Positions 1-6,050 of a stretch of 6,050 nt of DNA are shown piece by piece (position 1 is the first letter of the stretch; every line of letters starts with the position of its first letter). Position numbers and translations under genes: made by a program. Source of the stretch: Candidatus Bathyarchaeota archaeon (GTDB lineage Archaea; Thermoproteota; Bathyarchaeia; Bathyarchaeales; Bathycorpusculaceae); contig JAGTRA010000050.1 in the NCBI GenBank assembly GCA_018396935.1, forward strand, positions 1,047-7,096, read 5' to 3'. The notes under the pieces are model-generated. The model saw nothing but the letters and a program-made list of their open reading frames with translations. It was not told where the DNA came from and made no database searches.

Positions 1-1344
1 ATTCTCTCAAAGATAACGTTTAAGGAAAACATTAATCCAATTGGAATATTTATTAGTAGCAATGGAGGAAAAATCGCGGTTTTAGGCAGCACGTATTATG
101 GTTTAATACCACGATTTACATCCTATTACGCTGAAAATGTTTTCACAACAATCTACGTATATGACATATCAGATAAAACGAAGCCTACCCTAGAGAGGAA
201 CTTTACAATTACTGGAAGATATTTCGGTTCAAGGATGGTGGATGAGTACATTTATGTGGTGGTTGGTCAACCGGCATATGTGATCTACGACACTGTAATA
301 CTTCCAAAGATATACAAAGATCGTGAGGTTATGGAGGTTAGACCTGAGCAAATATACTACTTTCCAAATGCTTCAGATAGATCCTACATATTTACAAGTA
401 TCACAGCCATTAATATAGCTAATAAAAGAGAAGAGCCAAATGTCCTAACGGTTATGATGGGTGAAACGGGCAGCCTCTACGCCTCGAGGGAGAACCTTTA
501 CATAACCTTTCATGATAAACCAAATCAGACTTCAATACTTAAGGTTAGGATAGATAGAGGTCAGTTAAAATTTGAGGCGAAAGGCACGGTGCTTGGGACT
601 GAGATAAATCAATTTTCCATGGATGAATATGAAGGATACTTCAGGATAGCCACTACAACATGGGAGGGTGGGGAAACTTGGAACAATATCTATGTTCTGG
701 ACGAGAAAATGAATATCATAGGTAATTTAACGAATATCGCTATAGGTGAAGCTATAGACTCGGCGAGATTCATGAGTGACCGATGCTATTTAGCCACTTC
801 AGTAGCGTGGAAGGATCCATTTTTCGTAATAGATCTTAAAGATCCAAGAGCTCCTAAAGTTCTTGGATACTTAAAGATTCCAGGATTTACAAGGTACCTG
901 CATCCATATGATGAAAATTACGTAATAGGCATTGGTAGGGATGAAAATAACAACTTAAGGATATCCATATTTGACGTTAGCAACACCGCTAATCCAATTG
1001 AGGTAAGTAGTTACGTAATTAAGGGAGAATGGGTTGACACATTAGCTCTATCAGATCATAAAGCTTTCTTGTTCGATAAGCAGAAGGAAATTATGGCTAT
1101 GCCTGTTTCAATCATTGACGGCTTAAGATGGCAGGGAGCATATATATTCAGGATAACACTTGATCATAGAATAGATCTAAAGGGGAGAATAAGCCACCAA
1201 GAGGAATCTGGGAGACAGGATCCATCTAGGTGGGTAAAGAGAACGCTATACATAGATGACGTAATATACACAGTCTCTGAAGCTAAAGTTAGGATGAATA
1301 AGCTAGGGGACATTACACTAATAGGCGACATCAACCTTTCTTAA
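1..1344 (+). CDS. Secreted beta-propeller domain protein, C-terminal part (5' end outside window)
   Basis: The frame is open from base 1, so the Met codon at 235 is internal and the true start lies upstream; 447 residues are visible. The sequence has the pattern of the PF09826/COG4880 'secreted protein with C-terminal beta-propeller' family. Visible family hallmarks, by visible residue, are YVYDISD (52-58), FSMDEYEGYFRIATT (205-219), a PFFVIDL segment followed by LKIPGFTRYLHPYDE (about 273-305), IFDVSN (323-328), HKAFLF (353-358) and a closing LYIDDVIYTVSE stretch (416-427). The C-terminus therefore looks complete. Four N-x-S/T sequons (N67, N123, N175, N242) would suit an exported archaeal glycoprotein, but the signal peptide or anchor would be in the missing part. 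The biochemical role of this family is not established; a cell-surface role is inferred. The last 14 bases overlap the 3' end of the convergent CDF gene. Confidence 0.85.
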   Translation: MLSKITFKENINPIGIFISSNGGKIAVLGSTYYGLIPRFTSYYAENVFTTIYVYDISDKTKPTLERNFTITGRYFGSRMVDEYIYVVVGQPAYVIYDTVILPKIYKDREVMEVRPEQIYYFPNASDRSYIFTSITAINIANKREEPNVLTVMMGETGSLYASRENLYITFHDKPNQTSILKVRIDRGQLKFEAKGTVLGTEINQFSMDEYEGYFRIATTTWEGGETWNNIYVLDEKMNIIGNLTNIAIGEAIDSARFMSDRCYLATSVAWKDPFFVIDLKDPRAPKVLGYLKIPGFTRYLHPYDENYVIGIGRDENNNLRISIFDVSNTANPIEVSSYVIKGEWVDTLALSDHKAFLFDKQKEIMAMPVSIIDGLRWQGAYIFRITLDHRIDLKGRISHQEESGRQDPSRWVKRTLYIDDVIYTVSEAKVRMNKLGDITLIGDINLS

Positions 1345-2710
1345 CGTCTTCTGATTCTGGTTCAAGATGTACATTAACTATAGTTTCTTCAAAACGCTGT
1401 CTTACATACTCCTCAATCTTTGAAGCTATTTCATGAGCCTCTCTTATTGAAACATAGCCAGCTAAGTTGCATTCAACGTTTATATAGCGTTTTCCATGAA
1501 CCACGTAAGTGGCTATACACTTAACATTTACAGGCAGCTTTAGATTTTCTACAGCCTTTTTAATAACTTGCTGAATCTCCTCATCATTTACTATCGGCCC
1601 CCTCTTCACCCGCTCATCATATGGCTCAATGTGAACAGCGATATTCCCAATGTTCTCCATTTCATCAGTTAATTTCTTTTCTATCTCCTCAGCTAACTTA
1701 TGCGCTTCTTTCACGGTAGTCTTTGGATCAACGCTTGCATGTAGCGTAACACACACCTTACCATTAGCTTGTACAACATTTACTTCATGAACTTCTCTTA
1801 CCCCTTCAACCTTAGTAGCAATTTCCTCAACAAGCTTGGTTAGTGACTTTTCACGGCAAGGTTCGATATGCACCATAACTTCAGCATCACCAATGCACCT
1901 TTTTAATTTGTCCTCAATCTCAGAGGTGATGGCGTGAGACTCTTCAAAACTTAAATAGTCTGGAGCTAGCACCGTGGACTCGACAAATGTTTTAGAGCCA
2001 GCTTTTCTAACCTTTAATTGGGTGACTTTTGAAATACCTTTTGTAGATGCTATTTCATTCTTAATTTTCTCCACCAATCCTTTTGGCGCAGCATCGCTAA
2101 GCTCCATCCCACTAACCCAAACAAGGCGAGCACTTAGGTAAAGGAGTGCTGAGCATAGAATCAAGGATGCTAAGGCATCAAACATTGGGAAGCCGCTAAC
2201 TGCTAAACTAAAGCCTACTAGAGCAATTAGGGTTGATCCAAAATCAGCTAAGGCGTGATAAAAGCCAGCCTTTATTGTAGTGCTATCTCCCTCAACCCCA
2301 TGTAAAACCTTAATCCTTAAGATATCAATAGCAAAGGTGTAAAGGATGATTGTAAATCCTGCCAACTCTAGCTCCTTAACTATTTGAATGGTTCCTGTGA
2401 AAATTCTTAAAATTGATTCCACCATTAGGAAGAGGGCTGTAGCCATGAGGAGGAGGCCGCCGATGAGGCCTCCTAGGGTTTCTATCTTTTCATGGCCATA
2501 CATGTGTTCTTCATCAGGAGGCTTCATGGAGGATTTCACAGCTAGGAATAGAATTAATGTCGCGATTACATCAAAGAGGGCGTGGGCACCATCACTTAAT
2601 ATAGCCAAGCTGCGCACTACAATGCCTAATGTGAACTCTAATAAGAATACGCTGAATATAGCAATTAGGGAGATCTTTAAAGTTTTAAGTTTCATTAATT
2701 GATTCTTCAT
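1331..2710 (-). CDS. Cation diffusion facilitator (CDF) family metal exporter with three C-terminal dimerisation-type domains
   Basis: This is a 459-residue inner-membrane antiporter expected to export Zn2+ or a similar divalent metal in exchange for protons. About six hydrophobic segments fill residues 11-197. H43/D47 in TM2 and H152/D156 (HALAD) in TM5 give an HxxxD/HxxxD transport site, the arrangement usual in zinc-preferring CDFs. D66, H69 and H73 (DEEHMYGH) match the TM2-TM3 loop site B of E. coli YiiP, and K75/D206 sit where YiiP has its K77-D207 interlock. Typical CDFs are about 300 residues with one cytosolic domain; here about 250 residues follow TM6 and form three tandem ferredoxin-like units (about 207-284, 287-363, 374-452). 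The ATG at 2710 was chosen as the first in-frame start near a promoter-like box; Met6 (2695) is the alternative. There is no clear Shine-Dalgarno, so it may be leaderless. The exact metal cannot be read from sequence alone. Confidence 0.93.
   Translation of the reverse strand: MKNQLMKLKTLKISLIAIFSVFLLEFTLGIVVRSLAILSDGAHALFDVIATLILFLAVKSSMKPPDEEHMYGHEKIETLGGLIGGLLLMATALFLMVESILRIFTGTIQIVKELELAGFTIILYTFAIDILRIKVLHGVEGDSTTIKAGFYHALADFGSTLIALVGFSLAVSGFPMFDALASLILCSALLYLSARLVWVSGMELSDAAPKGLVEKIKNEIASTKGISKVTQLKVRKAGSKTFVESTVLAPDYLSFEESHAITSEIEDKLKRCIGDAEVMVHIEPCREKSLTKLVEEIATKVEGVREVHEVNVVQANGKVCVTLHASVDPKTTVKEAHKLAEEIEKKLTDEMENIGNIAVHIEPYDERVKRGPIVNDEEIQQVIKKAVENLKLPVNVKCIATYVVHGKRYINVECNLAGYVSIREAHEIASKIEEYVRQRFEETIVNVHLEPESEDVKKG
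1355..2092 (-). repeat. Three tandem degenerate repeats encoding CDF cytosolic dimerisation-type domains
   Basis: These lie within the CDF gene. Each unit of about 77-79 residues has the same order: a helix, a strand pair, an '-(E/K)EAH- or -EESH-' helix (H260, H336, H425) and a closing '-VH(I/L)EP-' strand (H281, H360, H448). In YiiP, the equivalent helix His (H232) and strand His/Asp (H283/D285) bind zinc in the C-terminal domain. Here the Asp is Glu in all three copies (E283, E362, E450). The third copy is the most divergent and carries two Cys (C398, C414). The similarity is at protein level; I did not see DNA-level identity, so the duplication is old. Confidence 0.8.
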
Positions 2711-2731
2711 GCTTTCTCTAGCAGACTGCTT

Positions 2732-2750
2732 ATCTCATCAGCGATTTAAG
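2732..2750 (-). promoter_or_regulatory. Candidate TATA-like promoter of the CDF gene
   Basis: Read on the minus strand, this stretch is CTAAATAACTCTTAAATCG. The box CTTAAAT is centred near 2737, about 27 bp before the ATG at 2710. Given the usual archaeal spacing of about 25 bp from TATA box to transcription start, transcription would begin at or just before the ATG, giving a leaderless mRNA. The box CTAAATA, about 9 bp further upstream, is an alternative that would leave a leader of roughly 10 nt. This rests on motif and spacing only. Confidence 0.35.
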
Positions 2751-2787
2751 AGTTATTTAGTAAAATTTGATGATTTGAATTCTAAAA

Positions 2788-2810
2788 ACAAAAAATTTAA
2801 AATTTAATAT
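2788..2810 (+). promoter_or_regulatory. Candidate TATA/BRE promoter for the small ORF and asnS
   Basis: An A-rich run followed by TTTAAAAT (2796-2803) and TTTAATAT (2803-2810) resembles an archaeal BRE plus TATA box, and is the most AT-rich stretch between the two divergent genes. The first box predicts a transcript start around 2820-2828. That gives asnS a leader of about 100 nt and places the start very close to the small-ORF ATG at 2820. The stretch is nearly self-complementary, so it could also bind TBP in the other orientation for the CDF gene, although it lies about 85 bp from that start. Confidence 0.4.
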
Positions 2811-2819
2811 GGCTATGTT

Positions 2820-2930
2820 ATGTCGGATCAAAATTGCAGGGTGAATACTTTAACGCCTAAGACATCAGAAAACACGCTTAGTTCATCCTGTCTAAATGAC
2901 GTAAAGGTTTTGGAGGGAATTGAAGAATGA
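2820..2930 (+). CDS. Possible 36-codon leader ORF overlapping the asnS start (ATGA)
   Basis: An ATG at 2820 opens a 36-codon frame that begins [11 protein letters not shown], ends KVLEGIEE and stops at TGA 2928-2930. The stop overlaps the asnS ATG as ATGA, the usual geometry of translational coupling. An in-frame TAA at 2805 limits the 5' end. The ATG has no Shine-Dalgarno, so translation would have to be leaderless, starting from the TATA-like box about 20-25 bp upstream. If transcription starts a few bases later, the ATG is lost; an in-frame GTG at 2841 would then be the only other early start. The peptide is hydrophilic and rich in Ser, Thr and Asn (four Asn: 5, 9, 18, 26), has no membrane segment, and matches no family I recognise. 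A 36-codon open frame can easily occur by chance, so this is tentative. Confidence 0.28.
   Translation: MSDQNCRVNTLTPKTSENTLSSSCLNDVKVLEGIEE
2912..2917 (+). promoter_or_regulatory. Strong Shine-Dalgarno of asnS (GGAGGG)
   Basis: GGAGGG lies 9 nt before the ATG at 2927 and is complementary to the CCUCC at the 3' end of archaeal 16S rRNA. It fixes the asnS start and shows that asnS is translated from a leadered transcript, unlike the CDF gene opposite. The site lies inside the possible 36-codon ORF, so ribosomes translating that ORF would pass over it. Confidence 0.75.
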
Positions 2931-4219
2931 ATATAAGCGAAATTTTAGATGGAAAATTCGCTGGAAAGGATGTTGAAATTAAGGGTTGGCTACTTAATAA
3001 AAGAACTATCGGCGGTGTACAGTTTCTAATAGTTAGAGATGGAACGGGCATTATACAGGCAACTATACGCAGAAATGAAGTTGGAGATAAGATTTATGAT
3101 GAGGTTGAGGACTTAGCGCAGGAATCATCAATCATAATTAGGGGAACGGTGAAGGAGGACAAGAGGGCGCCTGGCGGCTACGAAATTAAGGTGACAAGTT
3201 TAGAGATAGTGCATAAAGCTGAAAGAGATTACCCCCTGGCTAAAAAGGAGCATGGCGTAGACTTCCTAATGGACTATAGGCACTTATGGATAAGGAGCCC
3301 TAGGCAGACAGCAATCCTTCGAGTGCGGGCAGAAGTTATTAGAGCATGTAGAGACTTTCTTGATGGAAGAGGTTTTGTACTTGTAGATGCACCTATATTC
3401 ACGCCAGCAGCCGTTGAAGGAACCACAACTCTTTTTGAGGTCCCATATTTCGGCGATAAGGCCTACTTAACGCAGAGTGGGCAGCTATATATGGAGGCAG
3501 CCATAGCGGCCTTTGGGAAAGTTTACTGTTTTGGACCCACTTTTAGAGCTGAGAAATCCAAGACTCCTAGGCATTTAACAGAGTTTTGGATGGTTGAGCC
3601 TGAAATGGCTTTCTGCGAATTTGAGGAAAACTTAAAACTTCAAGAGGACATGGTGACGTATATCGTTAAAAGGGTTCTTGAAAAGCGAAGAAGAGAGTTG
3701 GAAACCCTAGGAAGGGACATAACGCCCCTGCAGAAAGTTGAGCCACCATTTGACAGAATAAGCTACACTGAAGCCATTGACATGCTTCAGAAGGCAGGCT
3801 TTCAAATAGAGTGGGGAGAAGACTTAGGAGCCCCTCATGAAAGGTATATATCTCTCCAGTTTGAGAAGCCCGTTTTTGTTCATAGATACCCGGCTAAGGC
3901 TAAAGCCTTCTACATGCAGCCAGACCCCCAGAACCCAGAGGTTGTATTATGCGCAGATCTCCTAGCACCTGAGGGGTACGGTGAAATAATAGGCGGCAGC
4001 CAAAGGATCCACGAGCTTAAACTTCTCGAGCAAAGGATAGAAGAGTTTGGTCTACCTAAGGAGGCTTACGAGTGGTATTTGGATCTTAGGAGGTATGGCA
4101 CGGTTCCTCATTCAGGGTTTGGGCTTGGAATTGAAAGAACTGTTATGTGGATATGTAAGCTCAAACATATCCGTGAGGCTATTCCATTCCCAAGAACAAT
4201 AAATAGGGTTTACCCGTAA
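2927..4219 (+). CDS. asnS: Asparaginyl-tRNA synthetase (archaeal type, class IIb)
   Basis: This cytosolic enzyme activates asparagine with ATP and charges tRNA-Asn. At 430 residues it is full length for archaeal AsnRS. An N-terminal OB-fold anticodon-binding domain (about 13-95, with KGWLLNKR and [14 protein letters not shown] strands) is followed by the class II catalytic core. The core shows [10 protein letters not shown] (116-125), AVEGTTTLF (162-170), [14 protein letters not shown] (180-193), motif 2 FRAEKS...RHLTEFW (206-221), [15 protein letters not shown] (346-360) and motif 3 GFGLGIER (397-404), ending FPRT...YP. The segments [15 protein letters not shown] and [19 protein letters not shown] separate AsnRS from the closely related AspRS, which has a different pattern there. 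The start is supported by GGAGGG 9 nt upstream. Carrying AsnRS implies direct Asn-tRNA formation rather than sole reliance on the GatCAB transamidation route. Downstream it converges on the Ca2+-ATPase with a 50 bp gap. Confidence 0.95.
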   Translation: MNISEILDGKFAGKDVEIKGWLLNKRTIGGVQFLIVRDGTGIIQATIRRNEVGDKIYDEVEDLAQESSIIIRGTVKEDKRAPGGYEIKVTSLEIVHKAERDYPLAKKEHGVDFLMDYRHLWIRSPRQTAILRVRAEVIRACRDFLDGRGFVLVDAPIFTPAAVEGTTTLFEVPYFGDKAYLTQSGQLYMEAAIAAFGKVYCFGPTFRAEKSKTPRHLTEFWMVEPEMAFCEFEENLKLQEDMVTYIVKRVLEKRRRELETLGRDITPLQKVEPPFDRISYTEAIDMLQKAGFQIEWGEDLGAPHERYISLQFEKPVFVHRYPAKAKAFYMQPDPQNPEVVLCADLLAPEGYGEIIGGSQRIHELKLLEQRIEEFGLPKEAYEWYLDLRRYGTVPHSGFGLGIERTVMWICKLKHIREAIPFPRTINRVYP

Positions 4220-4228
4220 GAATGGAAC

Positions 4229-4242
4229 AAAATAAATAAAAA
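4229..4242 (-). terminator. Oligo-T terminator candidate downstream of the Ca2+-ATPase
   Basis: On the minus strand the 50 bp gap between the convergent genes contains TTTTTATTTATTTT, starting about 27 nt past the ATPase stop codon. Archaeal RNA polymerase terminates at such T-tracts without needing a hairpin, and no strong hairpin is visible. No comparable T-tract is visible on the plus strand for asnS, whose transcript probably ends inside the antisense ATPase gene. Confidence 0.55.
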
Positions 4243-4269
4243 GTATGCTGGAGGCTATTCTGCTGATTA

Positions 4270-6050
4270 CTACTGCCACTTCCAGATTTTACGTCCATAG
4301 AATACTTCAGGCAGTATTAGGAAGCCTGATAGTGACACTGGAATTACAATAGCCCAGTCGGTTAGGGTCAGCGGGGCTGTATCAAATAGGCCAGTGTACG
4401 GTATTATAACCGTTAGCGCTGCAGAGACGAGCACGGATATTAGCAGGAACTTGTTGGATGTAAACCCTACTCTGAAAGCGTTTCTGGTTTCTGAGCGACA
4501 GTTCCAAACTACTACAAGCTCCTGAAGAGTAGCTTGAACAAATGCAAGGGTTCGAGCTTCAGCTAATGGTTCACCCCATACGTAGTAGGCTATGTAGAAC
4601 AGTACTGCGGTGCCCAAGAATTGAGTTACCATGGTAGCTAAGATTGACGCAAGCCTTCCATGTAATATGCCCTCCTTAGGGTCTCTTGGAGGGCGCTTCA
4701 TAACATCATCTACCGGCGGGTCCATGCTTAATGCAATTGCTGGACCACCATCTGTAACAAGGTTTATCCACAGTATCATGGCGGCAGTTAATGGAAGCTC
4801 TAGGCCTAAAAGCGCAAATACGCCTATTACAGCAAGTTCGTCAAAGTTGCATCGAAGTAGGAAGAAGGTAAACTTTCTAATGTTATCATAAATTATTCTT
4901 CCACCCTCAACAGCATTTACGATGGTTGCGAAGTTATCATCAGCTAGAATCATGTCTGCAGCTTCTTTTGTGACGTCGGTGCCAGTTATACCCATGGCTA
5001 TTCCTATGTCAGCTTGTTTAATGGCTGGAGCGTCATTTACGCCATCCCCGGTCATGGCTACGATATGACCCTTTTTCTTTAGGGCCTTAACTATCCTGAG
5101 TTTATGTTCAGGAGATACTCTGGCATAAACTACTACGTTTTCAACTATTTTCTCGAACTCTTCATCGCTCATAGCGTCAAGCTCAACGCCTGTGAGCACT
5201 AAGTCGCTTTCCTTCTTAATTATTCCCAGCTCCTTAGCTATGGCAACAGCTGTAAGCTTATGATCGCCAGTTATCATAATGGTTTTTATTCCAGCTTCTT
5301 CACAGCGTTTAACCGCTATTTTCGCCTCTTCCCTAGGTGGATCAATCATTCCAATTAATCCGATGAAGGTTAATCCAGACTCAAGGTATTCAGCCTCAAG
5401 CTTACTGGATACTTCTGGAATCTCCTTGAAAGCTACTCCGAGAACGCGTAGAGCTTCGCTAGTCATCGCCTCATTAACCTTTAGGATTTCCTGTTTTTCC
5501 TTTTCAGTTAATTTCTTGACCTTGCCATTGACAAGAACACTATTACAGCGTTCAAGAACAACTTCTGGAGCGCCTTTCATGTAAGCGAATATTTTACCGT
5601 CTGGCGCCTTATGCACTGTTGTCATGCGTTTACGCTCTGATGTAAACGGTACCTCGCGAATTCTTGGATAGATTTTTTCAAGTTCCTCCTTAATCAACCC
5701 GGCTTTAGCAGCTGCTACTATAAGGGCCCCTTCAGTGGTATCTCCAATAACTTTTTCACCATCATAACTCGCGTTTGTACATAAAGCAGCTGCGCTGAGG
5801 AGTAGACCAACGTCATTGTCCTCGTTAACGTTTATCGGCTTGCCATCAAGAAGGAATTCACCCTTAGCCTCGTAGCCTACTCCTGTAACCTCTATAACCT
5901 TGCCGTTTGAGTAAATCTTCCTTACAGTCATTTCGCCTTTAGTCAGGGTACCTGTTTTATCTGAGCATATTACTGTCGTGGAGCCTAGTGTTTCAGCTGA
6001 AGAGAGCCTTCTCAGTATGGCGTTTCGCCTAGCCAATTCTCTTGCGCCCA
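4270..6050 (-). CDS. SERCA-type (P2A) calcium-transporting P-type ATPase, C-terminal part (5' end outside window)
   Basis: This is an ATP-driven membrane pump expected to expel Ca2+ from the cytosol. The frame runs off the window end. A TTG at 6036 could be mistaken for a start, but the family sequence continues upstream of it, so roughly 300 N-terminal residues (actuator domain, M1-M4) are missing. Counting from that TTG: phosphorylation site SDKTGTLT (25-32, D26), nucleotide-domain FTSERKRM (131-138) and KGAPE (154-158), DPPR (232-235), TGD (256-258), hinge TGDGVNDAP (329-337), then M5-M10. N397 and E400 (M5), N425, T428 and D429 (M6, NLVTDG) and E506 (M8) line up with SERCA N768, E771, N796, T799, D800 and E908, so the visible ligands of both calcium sites are present. 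The M4 glutamate is outside the window. The C-terminus after M10 is short (ends KWQ), with no regulatory tail. Stop is TAG. Confidence 0.93.
   Translation of the reverse strand, partial: GARELARRNAILRRLSSAETLGSTTVICSDKTGTLTKGEMTVRKIYSNGKVIEVTGVGYEAKGEFLLDGKPINVNEDNDVGLLLSAAALCTNASYDGEKVIGDTTEGALIVAAAKAGLIKEELEKIYPRIREVPFTSERKRMTTVHKAPDGKIFAYMKGAPEVVLERCNSVLVNGKVKKLTEKEKQEILKVNEAMTSEALRVLGVAFKEIPEVSSKLEAEYLESGLTFIGLIGMIDPPREEAKIAVKRCEEAGIKTIMITGDHKLTAVAIAKELGIIKKESDLVLTGVELDAMSDEEFEKIVENVVVYARVSPEHKLRIVKALKKKGHIVAMTGDGVNDAPAIKQADIGIAMGITGTDVTKEAADMILADDNFATIVNAVEGGRIIYDNIRKFTFFLLRCNFDELAVIGVFALLGLELPLTAAMILWINLVTDGGPAIALSMDPPVDDVMKRPPRDPKEGILHGRLASILATMVTQFLGTAVLFYIAYYVWGEPLAEARTLAFVQATLQELVVVWNCRSETRNAFRVGFTSNKFLLISVLVSAALTVIIPYTGLFDTAPLTLTDWAIVIPVSLSGFLILPEVFYGRKIWKWQ

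Noticed and set aside
235..240. ATG at 235 as the start of the beta-propeller gene
   Set aside because: The frame is open to base 1 and the 78 codons before it encode family-like sequence (for example YVYDISD), so the Met is internal.
2388..2702. Plus-strand open frame opposite the CDF membrane domain
   Set aside because: It is an antisense shadow of well-supported transmembrane coding sequence, Arg/Met-rich, with no recognisable domain.
2767..2773. TTGATGA as the C box of a C/D-box guide RNA in the intergenic region
   Set aside because: The first base is not a purine as in RUGAUGA, and no CTGA D box follows on that strand within a plausible distance.
2853..2881. Near-direct repeat ACGCCTAAG / ACGCTTAG in the asnS leader
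   Set aside because: It is only eight to nine bases with mismatches and identity falls off beyond, so it is compatible with chance.
2820..2926. tRNA or riboswitch in the asnS leader
   Set aside because: No acceptor-stem pairing, no T-arm consensus and no convincing helices could be found by eye.
2927..4219. Calling the synthetase AspRS (aspS)
   Set aside because: AspRS and AsnRS are close relatives, but the [15 protein letters not shown] and [12 protein letters not shown] context and the FPRT...YP ending fit AsnRS.
4631..4891. Plus-strand open frame opposite M5-M7 of the ATPase
   Set aside because: The minus-strand frame carries conserved ATPase motifs here; the plus frame is low-complexity Ser/Ala-rich and matches nothing.
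5279..5584. Plus-strand open frame opposite the ATPase nucleotide-binding domain
   Set aside because: It is an antisense shadow with Ser/Thr/Arg-rich composition and no start signal or family match.
6034..6036. TTG at 6036 as the start of the P-type ATPase
   Set aside because: A P-type ATPase cannot begin just before the DKTGTLT motif; the in-frame codons upstream (G-A-R-E) fit the family and the gene simply runs off the window.
1331..6050. A metal-homeostasis operon joining the CDF exporter and the Ca2+-ATPase
   Set aside because: Both are on the minus strand, but asnS on the plus strand lies between them and a terminator-like T-tract follows the ATPase, so co-transcription is not supported.

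Overview
The window looks like archaeal chromosome, most likely a Thermoproteota/Bathyarchaeia-like lineage. This is inferred from gene content and style, not from a marker gene. The evidence is an archaeal-type asparaginyl-tRNA synthetase, a PF09826-type secreted beta-propeller protein, AT-rich TATA-like boxes close to start codons, heavy use of ATA (Ile) and AGA/AGG (Arg) codons, and an oligo-T tract where a terminator is expected. The DNA is moderately AT-rich. I saw no insertion sequence, CRISPR array, rRNA or tRNA.

Layout, left to right. (1) 1-1344, +: the C-terminal 447 residues of a beta-propeller protein, probably extracytoplasmic, whose start lies outside the window. (2) 1331-2710, -: a cation diffusion facilitator (CDF) metal exporter with an unusually long cytosolic tail of three tandem dimerisation-type domains. 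It runs into gene 1 tail to tail and the two genes share 14 bp. (3) 2711-2926: a divergent intergenic region with AT-rich promoter candidates for both flanking genes. It holds a possible 36-codon leader ORF whose stop overlaps the next start as ATGA. (4) 2927-4219, +: asnS, asparaginyl-tRNA synthetase, behind a strong Shine-Dalgarno sequence. (5) 4229-4242: an oligo-T terminator candidate for the minus strand. (6) 4270-6050, -: the C-terminal two thirds of a SERCA-type (P2A) Ca2+-ATPase, cut by the window end.

The genes alternate in orientation (+ - + -), so each named gene is probably its own transcription unit; the only possible co-transcribed pair is the small ORF and asnS. Two of the four genes are divalent-cation exporters (Zn-type CDF and Ca2+ P-type ATPase), but they are separated by asnS and nothing shows shared regulation. 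All four large genes belong to known families. The less ordinary points are the triplicated CDF tail with repeated metal-ligand-like histidines, and the small ORF coupled to asnS. I see no evidence for a wholly new multi-gene system.
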